A stretch of DNA of 64,000 nucleotides from Delphinapterus leucas (GCF_002288925.2 NW_022098030.1:10043885-10107884), one strand, 5' to 3'; counted from the stretch's first letter, positions 1 to 13,908 are shown. The notes: generated from the letters alone by a model not told the origin. Program-made: numbers and translations.

Positions 1-593
1 ATGTGGTTCTTGGTTTTATTATCCACAAGGAGTGAATAGTTGTGTTCTGTTGGACAGAGCTCCTTTAAGAATCACATGCATAGGAATAAGAGCCAAAATT
101 TAGAGCTCTTCTGGGCTTCTACAGCAGCCATGGTCATTTAGGTCTATCAATCTCAATCACAAGCAGCTGAGAAAGTTTTCAAAGTGAAATTTGAATTACA
201 GACACTGGAGAATATATTATGCTATCAGGAATCATTGAAATGATGAAATCTTCTTCAGGGGATGTGTGAAAATGACTAGGTGATGTCAAAGATGGAAAAT
301 AAGAACCAATATTAAGAACCAGTGATTTTTGGAATCATTGAATGCTCTCATTGGTAAGTGCATTACTAGAAAACTAATTTTTTCCAGAAATGTTTGGACT
401 CCCTTAAGGAAGTATCAATACATATGACACTCAACACTAGGAAAATCAAGTACATCTTTCTCAGCTCTTATAAGCAAATGATACTGACACAAATAGCCCA
501 GGATTAACAGGTGGAAATAAATTTTTTGAGTTGGGAGTATGTGAGTGTATTAAGTTGTCATTCAGAGATCAGATTATTCCTTGGCCTAGAATC

Positions 594-596
<3 letters not shown>
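1..596. other. Unassigned non-coding DNA
   Basis: AT-rich sequence with no convincing open frame, splice-bounded exon or repeat that I recognise. It runs up to a TG microsatellite. Confidence 0.5.
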
Positions 597-632
<36 letters not shown>

Positions 633-645
633 TATGTGTGTGTGT
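597..645. repeat. (TG)n microsatellite
   Basis: About 24 TG dinucleotide units, interrupted twice by TATG. The run gives a spurious short frame rich in Cys and Val. It is likely length-polymorphic. Confidence 0.95.
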
Positions 646-2815
646 AAGTGGGTACATTTCACAGGCCAAAAGTCACCACTGGACATTCAAATGTTCCAAT
701 GATTTTTGTAAGGTGTATTATTTTGTTTCCATATAATGAACCCCAGCTTATACCAACTTATGGAAAAAAATATTGGAAGGATTCTGGGAGAGGTTTTAGA
801 GTCCAAGGTGTAGCCAAACATCAGCTTCAGGAAAGCAGGAATCGGATAATTCTGGGGTCCATAGGTACTGATTCAGGGGATTGAATGTCATCAGGATGGT
901 TTTGTCTGATTTCCTAGATCTTTTATCTTGCCTTTCTTCTGCGTTTTGGCATGCAGGTGAGTTTTCTATGCCCAGGAGCAGGGGAGGGGTGTACATGACG
1001 CCTAGCAGTATCTAGGACTTCTTGCAGCTTAGTCATTAGGTATTAAAACTCTGTGTCCCACATTCTGTTCCAGTAATTAAGAAGCCCAGGGAAGGGCTTA
1101 GACTGGTTAGGTGTGTGTCCTGTGACTGCCCCACAGAGATGGAGGTTGGATCTCACTGGAAACGTATGTTTCTTTTATTGTGAATTTACTTTTACTCTGT
1201 GACCTTCTCCCTTCCCTTTAACTCCGGCTGCTAAACATGATCCACCCATCATTTGAGGGTGGGGGATGAGTTGTCCTGGAACAGAGAAAAAGTACACATT
1301 TTTACTTTTAAAGTTAGACAAAAAGCCATGATCCAGAACCTGAATGCACGTGTGGGAGAGCTCTTGCTAAACCAATTTTTATAGTTGCAGTTCTGAGGTC
1401 TCATGAGAGAAGGGTTGCAGAAGAAAGAAATTGCTGAGAATGAATGATTTCACTGGGAAGGACCCTCATGCTTTGCCTCCCATTCTGGTGTTAGTTCTAA
1501 GCTGGGTGGTAAAAATCATCCCCCTCTCTGAGTTTGGGAGATTAAAGCAGACATTCCCCCTGGTTGCCTGGGTGGCAGAATGGCACATCCATCTGATAAC
1601 CATGGTGTGGGAAAATAGAACTGGAACAATTGTATCAGATGCCCGGGCAGAAGAGGGTGTGGTAGGCTCAACAAATTGATGTAAACCCTTTTACAAGTGA
1701 GGTGTTCCAGAAGCAGATGCTAAGACAGAATTTGGGGTGCAAGATGTTTATTAGGGGTTTAAAATCTTTGAAAGGAAGGAGGGAAGAAACAGGATAGGAT
1801 AGGATAAGTCTGTGTTACAGTCTTGGCCAACCTCATGGGAAGCTTTGGAACAAGAATTGCCAGTCAGTTTCCTCGACTGGCTGAAATGGCTGGGTCTCTA
1901 TCTCCCCACCTTGCTCTTCACTGGGTATAGACCATCCAGCAATATGTGTGACCTCAGGCAGGACAGCTCACTGAGTCTGAGACTGACTGAGAAAGGGTTG
2001 ACAGCTAGAGACTGTCTGCTGACCATATTCCCTACATCTGGGCCCCAAACCCTCCCCTGAAACGAGATTTGGGGATGCATCTTTTATCATCACATACTCT
2101 CAAAGGACAGGGGAAGCAACCATTGTTTTCTTTTGCATCTGAGAATGATGAGGACCTAAAGGATCTTTAAAGTGATAACAATGATACAGAGCAGGAAACA
2201 ACCATGGGTTATGCGGCTGTTGACGTAATGAGAAGGCAGAATTCTTCCGCAGTTGCCAGTGTCATAAAAGGAACATATCAAAAGACCAAGCAGGAATTTG
2301 AACTTCAACAGATGAGAAAATAAAACATTCCTGCTTCCTACCTCTCCCTCCAACCTCCTACCTCTGTGTCATGGTGTTGTGTAAGCCTTCTTGAATTTAT
2401 GTCATTCAGGGAGAGGGTCTGAAATAACTGACTTGGAGATGAATAAGATTATGCTTTTCCATCAAGAAAAGTGTTGATTCAAAATGAAGATGAAGGTGAG
2501 TTACAGAAAAACAAAAACTTTAGTCTGTGTATCCAGGGACATGGCCTTGAAAATTCATAACCACCTCAAAGTAATTGAAATAAAACTATTAATAAGCTCT
2601 TGCTATTTACTTTAATTAGGAGAATATGGATGGTTCTCAAAGTGTTTGGTTAAATTGGAACTATGTTTTATAAGAAATCAGTGACTGCCTTCAAAATGTT
2701 TTATAATTTTCGGTCTTACATACTTACTTGGCAAAAGTACAATTTACTGTTGTGATGTTATTTGAATACATGCCCACCTCACAGCCATTTCCCACTGTAT
2801 AACCTCATTCTGGAA
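646..2815. other. Unassigned non-coding DNA, possible LTR relic
   Basis: There is no supportable gene. The part from about 1690 to 2100 is moderately GC-rich, with TTTATTAGGGG-like sequence near 1750 and a short GGATA tandem at 1791-1807. It has the feel of an old reverse-oriented LTR, but I cannot name a family. Frames of 60-82 codons here have no recognisable domain. Confidence 0.35.
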
Positions 2816-2819
2816 TGCT

Positions 2820-3112
2820 CTTCAACAACATCTTATTCCTCTGTATCATTTTGTTCCTTGCTCAGATGTCACTTGCTCAGAGACATTCCCTGGCCAAATT
2901 ATTTATAATATTCCTTTAACATGTTTTAACTTTCTTCAACTCTTTCCACTGTCTGACATTATATTCTTTGTTTATTTGTATGCTGACCCCTCACAATAAA
3001 GGAAACTCTGTGAGGGCAGCACATTTTTTTCATCATCCTTATATTTCCAGTTCCCACCGCTGTTATATGCTCAATACATGTTTATTGAATAAATGAATCA
3101 ATGGTATTTACA
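2820..3112 (+). repeat. L2 LINE 3' end
   Basis: The sequence follows the L2 tail: a 'TGTCACTTGCTCAGAGACATTCCCTGGCC'-like stretch (given here in two parts, TGTCACTTGCTCAGAGA then CATTCCCTGGCC), then CTGTGAGGGCAGCA, and finally the closing CAATACATGTTTATTGAATAAATGAAT. L2 is a long-dead mammalian LINE. This copy is heavily diverged and non-coding. Confidence 0.75.
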
Positions 3113-3540
3113 TATTTGCCAGTTCTGGAAATTCACTTAAACTGCATCTATTGGGGAAAATTATGCAAATTATTTTTCTTTAGATATCTTTCTATATAAA
3201 ATACTTCTGTATCCATCTAAAATAATGCCTCTGAAATTTTAAAATATGAAGGCACTAAAATGGCCTCATTCTGAATGTATTTTCAAACAGTATTAAATTG
3301 GAGCTTCAAATACATGTCTTTCTAGATTGCTGCATTAGAACGAAATATTGTCAAATGCAATATTAGATTGGTATTGCTAATCAGACATTTGTATTACTAG
3401 GATTCCTGCCCATAGCAAGATCACAGTCTGTTAAACAGAGGTCAGACACTTTTGGGTACAGCTCAGCAGTTGCTGTCCTTGGGGAAATGGCCCTGGGGTC
3501 AAAGGCAGACACTCAAGTTTTCCAACTAAGATTTGAAAGA
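3113..3540. other. Unassigned AT-rich DNA
   Basis: No coding or repeat signal that I can support. Confidence 0.4.
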
Positions 3541-3545
3541 AAAAA

Positions 3546-3667
3546 GTGCTTTTTTTCTTTTTCTCCCCCTTCATCTTCCTTGTCCTCCTCCTTGTTCTTT
3601 GTTCTCCTTGCCCTCTTCTTATTCTTCTTTTTCCCCTTCCTTCTCTTTCTCCTCTTCTTTCTTTAGT
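3546..3667. repeat. Polypyrimidine (CTT/TCC-rich) tract
   Basis: About 120 bases are almost entirely C and T on the plus strand (polypurine on the minus strand). The long minus-strand frame here, full of Lys, Arg and Glu, is a low-complexity artefact. Confidence 0.85.
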
Positions 3668-3743
3668 CCTTTTGTGAAGAAACCTCACTGGGTGGAAGCA
3701 TGGAGCTAGTTTTACCAGAAAAGAGCAACAGAAAACAAAACTT

Positions 3744-3986
3744 AAAAATAGCATGGCTGGGCTTCCCTGGTGGCGCAGTGGTTGAGAGTCCGCCTGCCGA
3801 TGCAGGGGACACGGGTTTGTGCCCCGGTCCGGGAAGACCCCATATGCCGCGGAGCAGCTGGGCCCGTGAGCCATGGCCGCTGAGCCTGCGCGTCCGGAGC
3901 CTGTGCTCCGCAACGAGAGAGGCCACAACAGTGAGAGGCCCGCGTACCGCAAAAAAAAAAAAAAAAAAAAAAAAAATACCATGGCT
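3744..3986 (+). mobile_element. CHR-type tRNA-derived SINE with target-site duplication
   Basis: The SINE body is 3759-3954, followed by an A tail to 3976. It starts GGGCTTCCCTGGTGGCGCAG and has a tRNA-type internal promoter: A box TGGCGCAGTGG at 3771-3781 and a B-box-like GGTTTGTGCC at 3814-3823. SINEs of this family are transcribed by RNA polymerase III and moved by L1 enzymes. The flanks are a 15-bp duplication, AAAAATAGCATGGCT at 3744-3758 and AAAAATACCATGGCT at 3972-3986, with one mismatch. From memory, this family is restricted to cetaceans, hippos and related cetartiodactyls. The opposite-strand frames across it are artefacts. Confidence 0.93.
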
Positions 3987-3989
3987 GTT

Positions 3990-4955
3990 TCATGATATTA
4001 ATGCTACCAGTCTTAGAAAGTCTTTTTGTATTTTTAGAATTTCTACAAATTGAGAGGAGAAATGACAAATGGCATCAGGGGATGTAGATACATGACAGAT
4101 TGTCAAGACTTGTCCAGACAGGACAGTTGGTGCTTTATTTCACTGTAAAAGTCTTCAGCTCATAAGAAGAGGACCAGTGAAGAAAGTATTCTAGAATTAA
4201 CTGTGCTTTGATGATATATTTCCTTAGCTTATTTATTAATTTCCTAGTCACATAAATTATGCAATTTCAGCTTTTCTTTCATCAAGATTTGAGAAAAAGT
4301 GATAATGAATTACTGAAATAAAATAGCTCAAAGGGGTTAGAAACTGGGTAATGTTCATATTAAAAGTATGATGTATTGCTTTGAATTGATGCCTTAAGCA
4401 GACAATCACGTTTATCTCAGAAAAAAAATCTTAAGTGTGTTACAGAGCATGGGATAATATTTAGTTATTTCCTATTTCCATGTATTAAGATATATCTCAA
4501 AAACAGTGCAAATGTCTTAGCAATACAGTTTAAAATTGTTATACATATAAATGCCTGTCTATTGACTGGGACTCTTACATGTAATTAAATGCAATAATCA
4601 GATAGGTGTCAGAATAAATATATGAGTTTGCATTTTTCTTAGAAAGCAAAATGTAGATTTCATTTAATAAATTCCAGAGGGAGACACCACCAAGAGAAGC
4701 TTGCCACTTAAGATTAGTTGCTGTGATGCTATGACTGTAGACAAACCATCTCCATGGTAATTTAAACAGCTTTAGGCATGAGAGATGGGAATAAATACCT
4801 TAAATTCAATATAGATGTGAAAAACAAGTCACTATGTACTCTGATGTATTCAGTGTGATGGAAGAGTAAGTTGCTTTAATCCTCTGCAGCAACAACTCCG
4901 AGCTCCAAAAAAGGCAGACCGTTGAGGATAGAGCTCAAAACTGTAGCCAGAGTGA
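3990..4955. other. Unassigned AT-rich DNA
   Basis: No gene and no repeat that I can name. Composition is uniform and AT-rich. Confidence 0.4.
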
Positions 4956-4959
4956 TCTT

Positions 4960-5475
4960 TGAAAACATAAATCTGTTAATGTCATGACTTTGTATTTTTA
5001 CAGAGATACAAACCTTTATCTCTTTGTATTGCTTTCAGGTTCAAGACCAAAATCTTTATTCTGGGTCTATAAGGCTCTTTCTGGTCTTATACCACCTTCT
5101 TTTCCAGTCTCTCTTTCAATCACCCTCTCTTTTCCCTCTGTTCCATTAACAGTGAACTTATTTTATTTGTTCAAATGAGCCATATCTCTTCCAGCTACAA
5201 GCTCTTCCAGCTGCTTGGTAGCCTGGGAAGGTCAGAGTTCCCTTGCCCACTGAACTCCCATTCATCTATCAAAGTATCACTTTCTCAGGGAAGCTTTTTT
5301 GGCCTTTCAGGTTGGTTCAGCTCCCCAGTTGCAAACTCTCAAGACATCATGTACGTTTTCTTTGCTGTATGATTATTTGATTAATGTGTTTTACCTAACT
5401 TGACTGTGAGCTTCAGGTGGGCAAGGACTGAGTCAGATTTTGGTCATTATTATACTCACAGATCTAGTATTTTGT
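4960..5475 (+). repeat. L2 LINE fragment
   Basis: The layout matches the L2 3' region: 'AATGTCATGACTTTGT', then 'TCTATAAGGCTCTTTCTGGTC', then TCTTCCAGCTGCTTGG, then TTTCTCAGGGAAGC. It closes with GTGAGCTTCAGGTGGGCAAGG. The two 64-65-codon frames in it are chance. Confidence 0.65.
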
Positions 5476-5479
5476 CTGT

Positions 5480-7555
5480 GACCCCACTCCCTCTCTCACC
5501 CCTTCATTATATACTGCCTATTTTTGAATACTGACTTTGAGATTATCATAATACTCTGTACCATACCAGTTCCTCCCCTTCAGCATACAGCCAGAGATTG
5601 GGGCTATGCATCAAACCCTGAGAGATATTCTACCACCAAGAAAAGTGAGGTGGCATTTGAAAGGAACTTGTTAGCTATGGGTGCAAAAGGCATAGCTTTT
5701 CACGAACTCATCAGAGGACAAGAAAATAAATGTTGAAGAAAATCCTACTCCAAACCAAGAAAACCAGAGCAGTTGAAAATGTGCAAGCCACATTTTGGAC
5801 TGTGCATGTGACACAAGACTTCTATGCTGAATTTCCTGTAGTTGTCTATTTTAAAATAAATACAAACAGAATAAAGTGTTAAGATTGGTACCCAAAAAAG
5901 TGAAAAAAAATTCTCCCTAATTAATGTTTAGCACTTTTTTTTCTTAGTAATAAGGCCACCATCTGAGACCCAAATGACACCTAGGAGAGGATCATTGTGC
6001 CTTAATTGGGTGGAAACAGTGAGAAAAGGAAAATAAAGTCTGTGGTTTAATTACCAGTGGCATCAATTGTTATCCCCTCAGATGCAAATAGTTTCTTCAT
6101 CAATTTCCTCAAAGTCCCTGATAAAAGAGATGATTACAGTGCTTCATACAGCCAAGTGTGGGAAATTTATGTAATGAGAAGTTGTTTCTTTTTTCTTTTC
6201 ATAGCTTGCCAGACTAGAGGTCATCTAATCGGAATTCTTCATTAGCAGGTGAGAAAATACACTTGAATTGTGAATGCATGATATCAAAATAACAAGGTGA
6301 TTTGTTACATTTAGTTTGCCTCTGCGTGTGAGTAAATGTACATGTGTACATATGGCATTTTTTTAAGTGAGATGATGCATAGTTTACTAATTTCTCAAAG
6401 CTGTCTATACATCAAACCACACTTTTAAGAATAAGACATTGCCTTATCTAGTCAGGGTCAGAAAACCAAAGAAATCCAGTAAAAGAGGGGAAAGATAAAC
6501 AGAGAGAACAATTGGAAAGGGAAAACTTGAGAGTGCTGTGTATGTTACTCATCGCCTCCTAAAGGTATTTACATTACTGCCTATGAAATCTGAGGCTCAG
6601 TCTGGATTTGCTAACATTGCTATATATGGATATTGATACAGTGTATTTTATTATGATGAACCAAGAAGCAATCATATACACTGAGAAAACTGGGAGGAAG
6701 TACAGCTGTGTACTGACATTTGGGTGGGGATAGAAAAATGTTCTGGACTTAGAAAAAGCTACAGGCAGAATACAAATGATGCCTTGGACATATGATGTAA
6801 CTCACTGACTGCCATTTTATGATGAAAACCAAAGCTGTGCTAAAAAGTGACTACAGTGATGCAATACATTATACATGGACAAGGTTTTACATTTTAGAAA
6901 AAGTGATGGAATGGGATCATTTCAATTAATTGTATATAGCTATATTTGTAATTCCTATAAAAATATTCTAAATTCACAAAATGTGTGTGAATTTAACAGA
7001 GAATTTTATTTGTTGATATTAAACTTTTGTTCCCTTAAAGCCAGCTAACATCCAGACATTACTTAGGGTGAACGTAATCAAATATTTCCTGTTTTACATA
7101 CAGACATGTTCTAAAAATAAGGTTGAAAATGTTTACTTTTGTTACTACATCATACAGGTGATTTATAGTACAGTTATTGTAAGTTTTCACACATATTTTG
7201 TTGACATTTGTCAATTTTTTTTGATGTGAAGGTTTTATGAATTTTTTCACAAATAAGGTCCAATACACTGGTTTAGCATTAGGAAACAGTGGGAGTAGTA
7301 TAAATTACAGCCCTAAGGGGATCTCAAACATGAAATTATGGCATCAATAGAAGCAAATTATATTAATAAGATAGTGACTAAGAATTTAGCAATTTAAGTA
7401 AGGTTGAGATGCTAGGTGGATAAAGAAAATAATCAAACTTAGTATGGTAGAACCTGGTGTGATCTTGGTGAGAACTAAGATTAAAAATGACCATATTTTG
7501 AATTATTCCTTATAGGACTAGGGTATAACTGAAGGGACTGCCTGCTATATTACAT
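5480..7555. other. Unassigned non-coding DNA
   Basis: AT-rich; only short frames with no domain signal. Nothing supportable. Confidence 0.4.
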
Positions 7556-7559
7556 TACT

Positions 7560-7780
7560 GCACAATAGCCCAGAGTGTGGGCTCCAGATTTAAGATGCTT
7601 TTGTCTGGGGCAAGTAACTTGTCTTCTCTGTAACTCAATACCGAATGTACAGGGTTGCTCTGAGGATTAGATGACTTTAGTATATTTAAAGATCCTAGCA
7701 CAAGCCTAGCCACATAGCAAGTTGCTCCAAAATGTTTCCCGCACTGTTACAGCTGCCGCCAGTATTAATATTTATAATCT
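7560..7780 (+). repeat. MIR SINE (ancient)
   Basis: It shows the MIR order: 'GTGTGGGCTCCAGATTTAAG', then a CAAGTAACTTGTCTTCTCTG core, then GTTGCTCTGAGGATTAGATGA and CCTAGCACAAGCCTAGCCAC. It is strongly diverged. Confidence 0.65.
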
Positions 7781-7784
7781 GTGA

Positions 7785-9925
7785 GGAATCGTGGAGAGGA
7801 TCTAGAAGGCTGAAGAAAGTTATTGATATATCGAAGAGAAGAAAGTAGAATGCATAACTATAGCCTTGAGACCTTATGACTTGATATTGATTCTTGACCA
7901 AAAGAAAAAAAAAGGAAAGAAAGTGGACATCAGGAGCCAAGATGGAGTCATTTCAAATGAATCATATCAATCCAAATAAAATTTTTTTGACAGAAATATG
8001 ACAGAAATACTAGACTGATAATCAACCTCACACCCTCCCCTCCAATATCATTAGGTATATATAGGTATATCATTAGTGTTTCTGAACTTTAGTAAGTCAA
8101 TAGACAAGCTCTTTTATCTTATACTTGTGAACAAGATAAAGAAAAAAAAAAGACAGATGCTTGAACAGTTAATTAGAAAAATAATCGATCAGGGAGCACT
8201 ATTTAAAGGGTCCAGATTAATGAAGTAGTATAAACATATAAGAGAATTTCTAACAGTGTTTCAGGGTTCAGCTTTGGCTGTCCTCTATGAAATACATTTT
8301 ATCAATTAATATATTGAATAATTATAATAATAATGATAATGAAAAGTAAGAAAAACAAGATTATTTATTTCTACCCACAGCCAACTCCCTCCTTGTCCTT
8401 TTAATAAGACCCTGGTTTTCTTCAGCTATTAACTATCTTTATAGCAGCCATGTGCTCAAGGGTAAAAACCTCACCCCCAGCCCCAGAATCATGACTGATT
8501 TAAGACAATCATTGTGCCTCCATACCATTTTACCAATGATTGGTTTGGAAATGGGCATAAGAGAATATTTTGACCTGTAAGGAGAGGTGGGTGGGAAAGT
8601 TTCTTAGAAACATGACAAAGAGAATGTTTCTTAAGGTCTTTGGACCTTACCATGAAGAAAAGATGGCTGAAGTTGCCAATGTCATCTAGAGACCATGGTG
8701 GGAAGAAGCCAACATACTGAACTATAGCAGGAAAGAAAGATAAAAAGACCCCAATCATTGACAATGTCCTTGAACCACTGAATAAACTGACCTTCAGACA
8801 TATGGGTGCAGTAAAATTTCCCTACTGTGACAGTTGAGACTGGGTTTTATCAGGTCACTTTGACTTTAGCATTTGCATTCTTAGCTATTATAATATACAG
8901 TCTTTCCGGTTAAGATATAGAAAGAATAATTATAAAGTTTTTAGAGGAATAACAAATGTGTTGAGTGGCAAATTAAGATCCCAAGAACTTTGAAAGATAG
9001 GCTGCGCCGAAGGTGATTTTTCCCTGAGGGCTTTTCCTGGGCTAGGCTATCTTTAGTTTCAGATCTGATGACCTTGTGAGGAACTATGTGTGGAGTCAAA
9101 GCTGAGGATACTATAAAACATGGTGGGGTGGGGTAGGGGCGGTGTGTGGATTAATGCAGGAATTCTGAGGCCCCAAAGGCCTACAGCTTCAGGGCAAGTG
9201 TGAACAAGGAGCTAAAGCTGCCTCTACCCACACTCTCATCCCCAGATCTTACAAAAAAAGTTTCTCTGCCACTTAGCAGTGCAGGAGAAAAGAAAAACAA
9301 GTCCTTCAGAAATTATGGTCACATGTGGAATTTTGAATTGAGTTGTAGTAAAAATTCTCATCACTTGGGGAGTAAAGACAGCAACAACAAAATAATCCTC
9401 CAACCATGAATAGTTTACCATGCCGATAGTAACCAAAAGCAAACAGGTGCCGCTCTATTACTATCAGATGAAACTGACTGTGTATAACAGGATTGCTAGC
9501 AATAGAGCCAGCCACTTCATAGAGGTAAAAAATTCAATTCTCAAGGAAGTTATAAAAATTATACATATATGGGCATCAAGTACCCATATAGGCATATATA
9601 CAAAATATATGAAGGAATAATTTTTAGAACTACCACAATAAATACATATATCTCCAGTCATGGTAGTAGATTTTAGCAGACATCTCTCATTAGTTGATAG
9701 AACAAACAGACCAAACAATAAGTATGATATGAGCAATATGATTAGCATATTGTTGACCTAGTAGACTCTGAAACTCAAGAATATACATACTTTTAAAGCA
9801 TATGTGAGAAAATTCTTAAAAATCGACTGTTCCCTAAGTAAAGTTTCAAAAAATTTAAAAGGACTGAAATGATGTGCAACATGTTATCTCACCAAAGTGC
9901 ATTTAAGTATTGAAAGTAATTTTTT
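7785..9925. other. Unassigned non-coding DNA
   Basis: No gene or nameable repeat. Contains short A-rich runs near 7904 and 8139 and an ATA/ATT-rich patch near 8315-8345. Confidence 0.4.
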
Positions 9926-10019
9926 TAAAGTTAACAAGAAAATCTCCATAAAATGGAAAATTAGGAAACATGGTTTTAAGTAGTTCATGGTTCAAAGAAA
10001 AAAATCATAAGTGGAAATT

Positions 10020-12400
10020 CTGATTAGAAATGAGAGGAAATTAGAGGCTATTTTAAATTTAATTAAACAATACTAAATAGAAAATCTAAGGGGACATAGC
10101 TAATGTAATAATTATAAATTTGGAGCTGTAAATATTACCTTAGCTAACAAGGCTGAGTGTTAATGTGAACTACATGTCTCCAAAAGTTAGAAAGGTAGAG
10201 CAAAATAAGCCCCAAAACTATATGACAGAATATAATAAATATAAGAGCAGAGATTAATGATCTAGAAAACAAATATAAAAGAGGAGGTATCAACCAAACC
10301 AAAAGTTGGCTGTTTTGAAGAGAAAAGATCAATAAAATTGACAAACTTCTGGTAAGTTTGATCATGAAAAAAGGAGAGGAGGCATAAATAATCTCTATAA
10401 AGAATGCAAAAAGGAACATAAGCACAGGTGCTACAGACAGTAAACAGAAAGATGGTATTATGATAAATTTATGCCAATAAATTTGAAAATATGGAAAAAA
10501 TGTTCAAATTCCTAGGAAAATATAGCTTTTCAAAGTGAGTCAATGCAAGAGAAAACAGGAATTGTTCTATAAACATAAAATGAGTTGATTAACGCTCTTT
10601 TGACAAAGAAAACCTCAGACCCAGATGGCTTTTATCAGATTAAATAAGAAGAAATTCTTGTCTTATGCAAACTCTTGGAGAGGCTAGAATTGGAGGAAAC
10701 ATTCTAGTTCATTTAATAAGGCTCATGAAATTTTATTACCAAATACCAATTTTTCATGAGATATTGAAAGCTTTCTCTTGAGATCTGCAATCTGGATGCC
10801 AAATAATACTAATTCTGTTTGACATTATACACATAAATTACGCAAATAATGAAAAAATTCAGCAAACTTTCTGGATACAAAATTAATACCCAACAATAAA
10901 TCACTATACAATGCTATATCAGCCACAAACAGAAAATATAAGTTTTGAATATAACATCACAATAGCAACAAAAATATCAAGTACTTAGGAACAAGTTTAA
11001 CAAAAGTGTGCAAGCTCTCTATGGATAAAATTATGACATTTTTTGAAGGTCACTATATATTTAAATAAACCGATATATTATGATCATGGACTGGAAAACA
11101 GTATTGTAAAGATATCAGTTCTTCCCAAATTAATCTGTGGATTTGATGCAATTCTCACTGAGGTCACTATAGATTTGTTGCTGCTGCTGTTGTTGAATTT
11201 GAGGAGTTAATTCTAATGTTTTCATGAAATGCAAAGAAGCAAGACTTTCTTGAAGAAAAAATATGATTGTTGGTGAACTTCCTCTAACAGATATTAAGTC
11301 TCCTTATAAAGCTATAAAATAAAGTGTTGTATTGGAACAAGTTTAAATACATAGACCAAAGAAATAGAACAGAGTCCAGAAACAGATCCAGGCATATATA
11401 TCAGAGGTGTGCCTAACTGCAGTTAGGAAAAAAAAATGATGGCCTTTCCAACTTATGGTCGTGGAGTAATTGAATGTTTGTCAAGAAATGAACAGAAATG
11501 ATAACCAGTTGCTCATACCATTTTCTGCATTTGTACAAAAGTCAAATGCAGGTGACTAAAGTTAAGATTTTAGAATATCCAATGAATATATTTATGTAAT
11601 ACTTGATATATAGAAATATTTCTTTGTTTAGATGTGGAAACCCGTAACCATTAGTCTCACTACATTAAAATTTCTTTACATAAAAAGAATAAAGACAATT
11701 ACTGAGTAGAAGTTGCAGTGTATATAACCAATAAAATACTCATATTCATAATGTATACAGATTCCTACAAACTAATGAGGAAAGCCAGACATTTCAATAG
11801 ACGAATGGGTAAGAGGCTTGTACAGAGACTTCACACAACAGGAAATCTAAGCGGTCAATGGACAAATAAAAAGCTGATCAATCTCATTTATTATTTAAAA
11901 AATACAAAGTAAAGTCATAACTAGACATCATTACTCACCAGAGGAGGACATGAAATTAAAAAAAAAATTGTGGGGCAAGAATGTGAAGTATAGGTTTTTT
12001 TGGTAAATATTTTGGGAAATAGTATGACATTATCTAGAAAAGCTGAAGATATGAAAATTAGTTATTCCTTTCCAAATATATTCCCTAGAGAATCTCCTGC
12101 ATGTTTGTATCAGGAGATAACTGTAAAAATTTTTATACTGACAGGTTTTAAAAATTACTCCAAATTGAGAGCAACACAAATGTTCATCAACAGGAAAATG
12201 AATTTAAAAAAGTGTGGTATACCCATAGAATGGGTGTCATATAGTGATGAAATTGGATGTACAGTTAGATGTAATAATGAACGAATGAATCTGACAAATA
12301 TAATGATAAGCAAGAGAACTAATTTAATAGTATGTACAATATTATTTCAATTAAAGTAAAAAACAGAAACTAATTACATTGTTAAAAGCAAGGGTTATTT
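10020..12400 (+). mobile_element. Old L1 ORF2 remnant (L1M-type)
   Basis: Read in three frames on the plus strand, this is a decayed L1 reverse-transcriptase gene. Recognisable pieces are an 'ACCTCAGACCCAGATGGCTT' region (the conserved SxPDGF block, about 10612-10632), a CTTTCTGGATACAAAATTAA block (SGYKIN, about 10867-10887), GTTCTTCCCAAATTAATCTG (about 11121), and AGACATTTCAATAGACGAATGG (about 11787). The C-terminal MFINRKMN-type piece lies near 12180-12300. ORF2 encodes endonuclease plus reverse transcriptase; here it is broken by many shifts and stops and cannot function. Flanking duplications are not visible. Confidence 0.72.
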
Positions 12401-12599
12401 TTTTTAAAATAAGAACATTGGATATCTCCAGGCAGGAGGGGGAAGGACATGATAGAGGAAGGCATAATTTCAGACTTCCCAGGATGTTGTCAATGTCCTA
12501 TTTCTTCAACTGATTAAATTAGGTATCTGTTTTATTAATATGCCTTAAACTATACAAGTATACTTTATATAATTTTAAATATATATCTCATAGAGCTAT

Positions 12600-13225
12600 G
12601 TTCAGAAAAATAACAAACCAAAAGTTTGGCAGTGACTCAAAATGTTAAATGTAGAGTTAACACATGACCCAGAAATTCTACTCCTAGGCATATACCCAAG
12701 AGAAATGAGAATATATGTCCACAAAAAAACTTACACACCAATATTTACAGTAGCATTATTCAAAATAGCGAAAATGTAGAAACAATTCAAATACTGATCA
12801 ACTGATTAAAGGATAAATGTGGTATATTCATACAATGGAATATTATTCAGCAATAGAAATAAATGAAGTACTGATATATGCTATAATTTGGATATATCTT
12901 GAGAACATTATGCTAAGGAAAATAAGCCAGTCCAAAAAAAAAAAAGACCACAGATTGTATAATTCCATATTTATTAAATGTTCAGACTAAGTCATTTACA
13001 GAGACAGAAAATGGATTACTGGTTGCCTGGGCTCAGGATATTGGAACAGAGAGATGGGGAGTGATTGCTGAATGGTACAAGTTTTCTTTTTGTGATGATT
13101 AAAGTATTCTAAGATGGATTGTAGGGATGGCTGCACAGCTCCGTGAATATACTTGAAAGGACTGAATAGTATGCTTTAAATGGGTGAATCATATGGTATG
13201 TGAATCTCAATACAGCTGCTAGAAA
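12600..13225 (+). mobile_element. Old L1 ORF2 C-terminus and 3' end
   Basis: Contains the L1 block for 'DPEILLLGIYP' near 12668-12700, then ACAATGGAATATTATTCAGC near 12832, and an old-type 3' UTR ending near 13225. It may be the 3' continuation of the preceding L1 remnant or a separate copy. It is decayed, with multiple stops. Confidence 0.7.
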
Positions 13226-13539
13226 AAATGGCCCCCAAATTAGGATAAAGAAGTAGAAGATACAGGAAAACAGATTTTGGCTCAATATATGAGAAAAAGC
13301 TATCTAAATAAATTCCTAGCTGAAGGAATGATCTGCCTCTGTATATGCTGAGTTTCTCCTCACTCCAGATGTTTAAACCTAGATGTAATACAATGTATTT
13401 GGATTTCATAATTATTATTGTCTGAACAACTCAATTCCTTTGTGGGATGAGATAGGGTCTAAATATATGAATAAAATAGTTAATAAAATATGGAATGACT
13501 ATATAGTCTTTGTTAAATTACATTGTGAATGAACTGTCT

Positions 13540-13877
13540 TTTCTAAAAATTGTGGTATAATTGACGTATAACATTATTACATTACATCCTCATGACTTAT
13601 CTATTTTATAAGTTTGTATCTTTTGGCTCCCTTCACGCATTTTACTCACCCCATCCCTTCGCCTCTGGCAACCACCAATCTGTTCTCTATATATGAACTT
13701 GGTTTTTGTTTTGTTTTGTTTTTCTGTCTTGTTTTTTAGATTCCACACATAAGTGAGATCATACAGTATTTGTCTTTCTCTGACTTATTTCACTTAGCAT
13801 AACGACCTCAATGTCCATGCATGTTGTTACAAATTCCATTCTTGTTTATGGCTGAATAGTACTCCAGCGTGTGTGTG

Positions 13878-13908
<31 letters not shown>

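Noticed and set aside
3759..3954. tRNA gene call, based on the A and B boxes
   Set aside because: The sequence is a SINE with only a tRNA-derived head; no cloverleaf with an anticodon arm can be drawn.
3431..3982. 183-codon minus-strand frame across the SINE and the pyrimidine tract
   Set aside because: It is built from the CHR SINE complement, a poly(T) run and low-complexity sequence.
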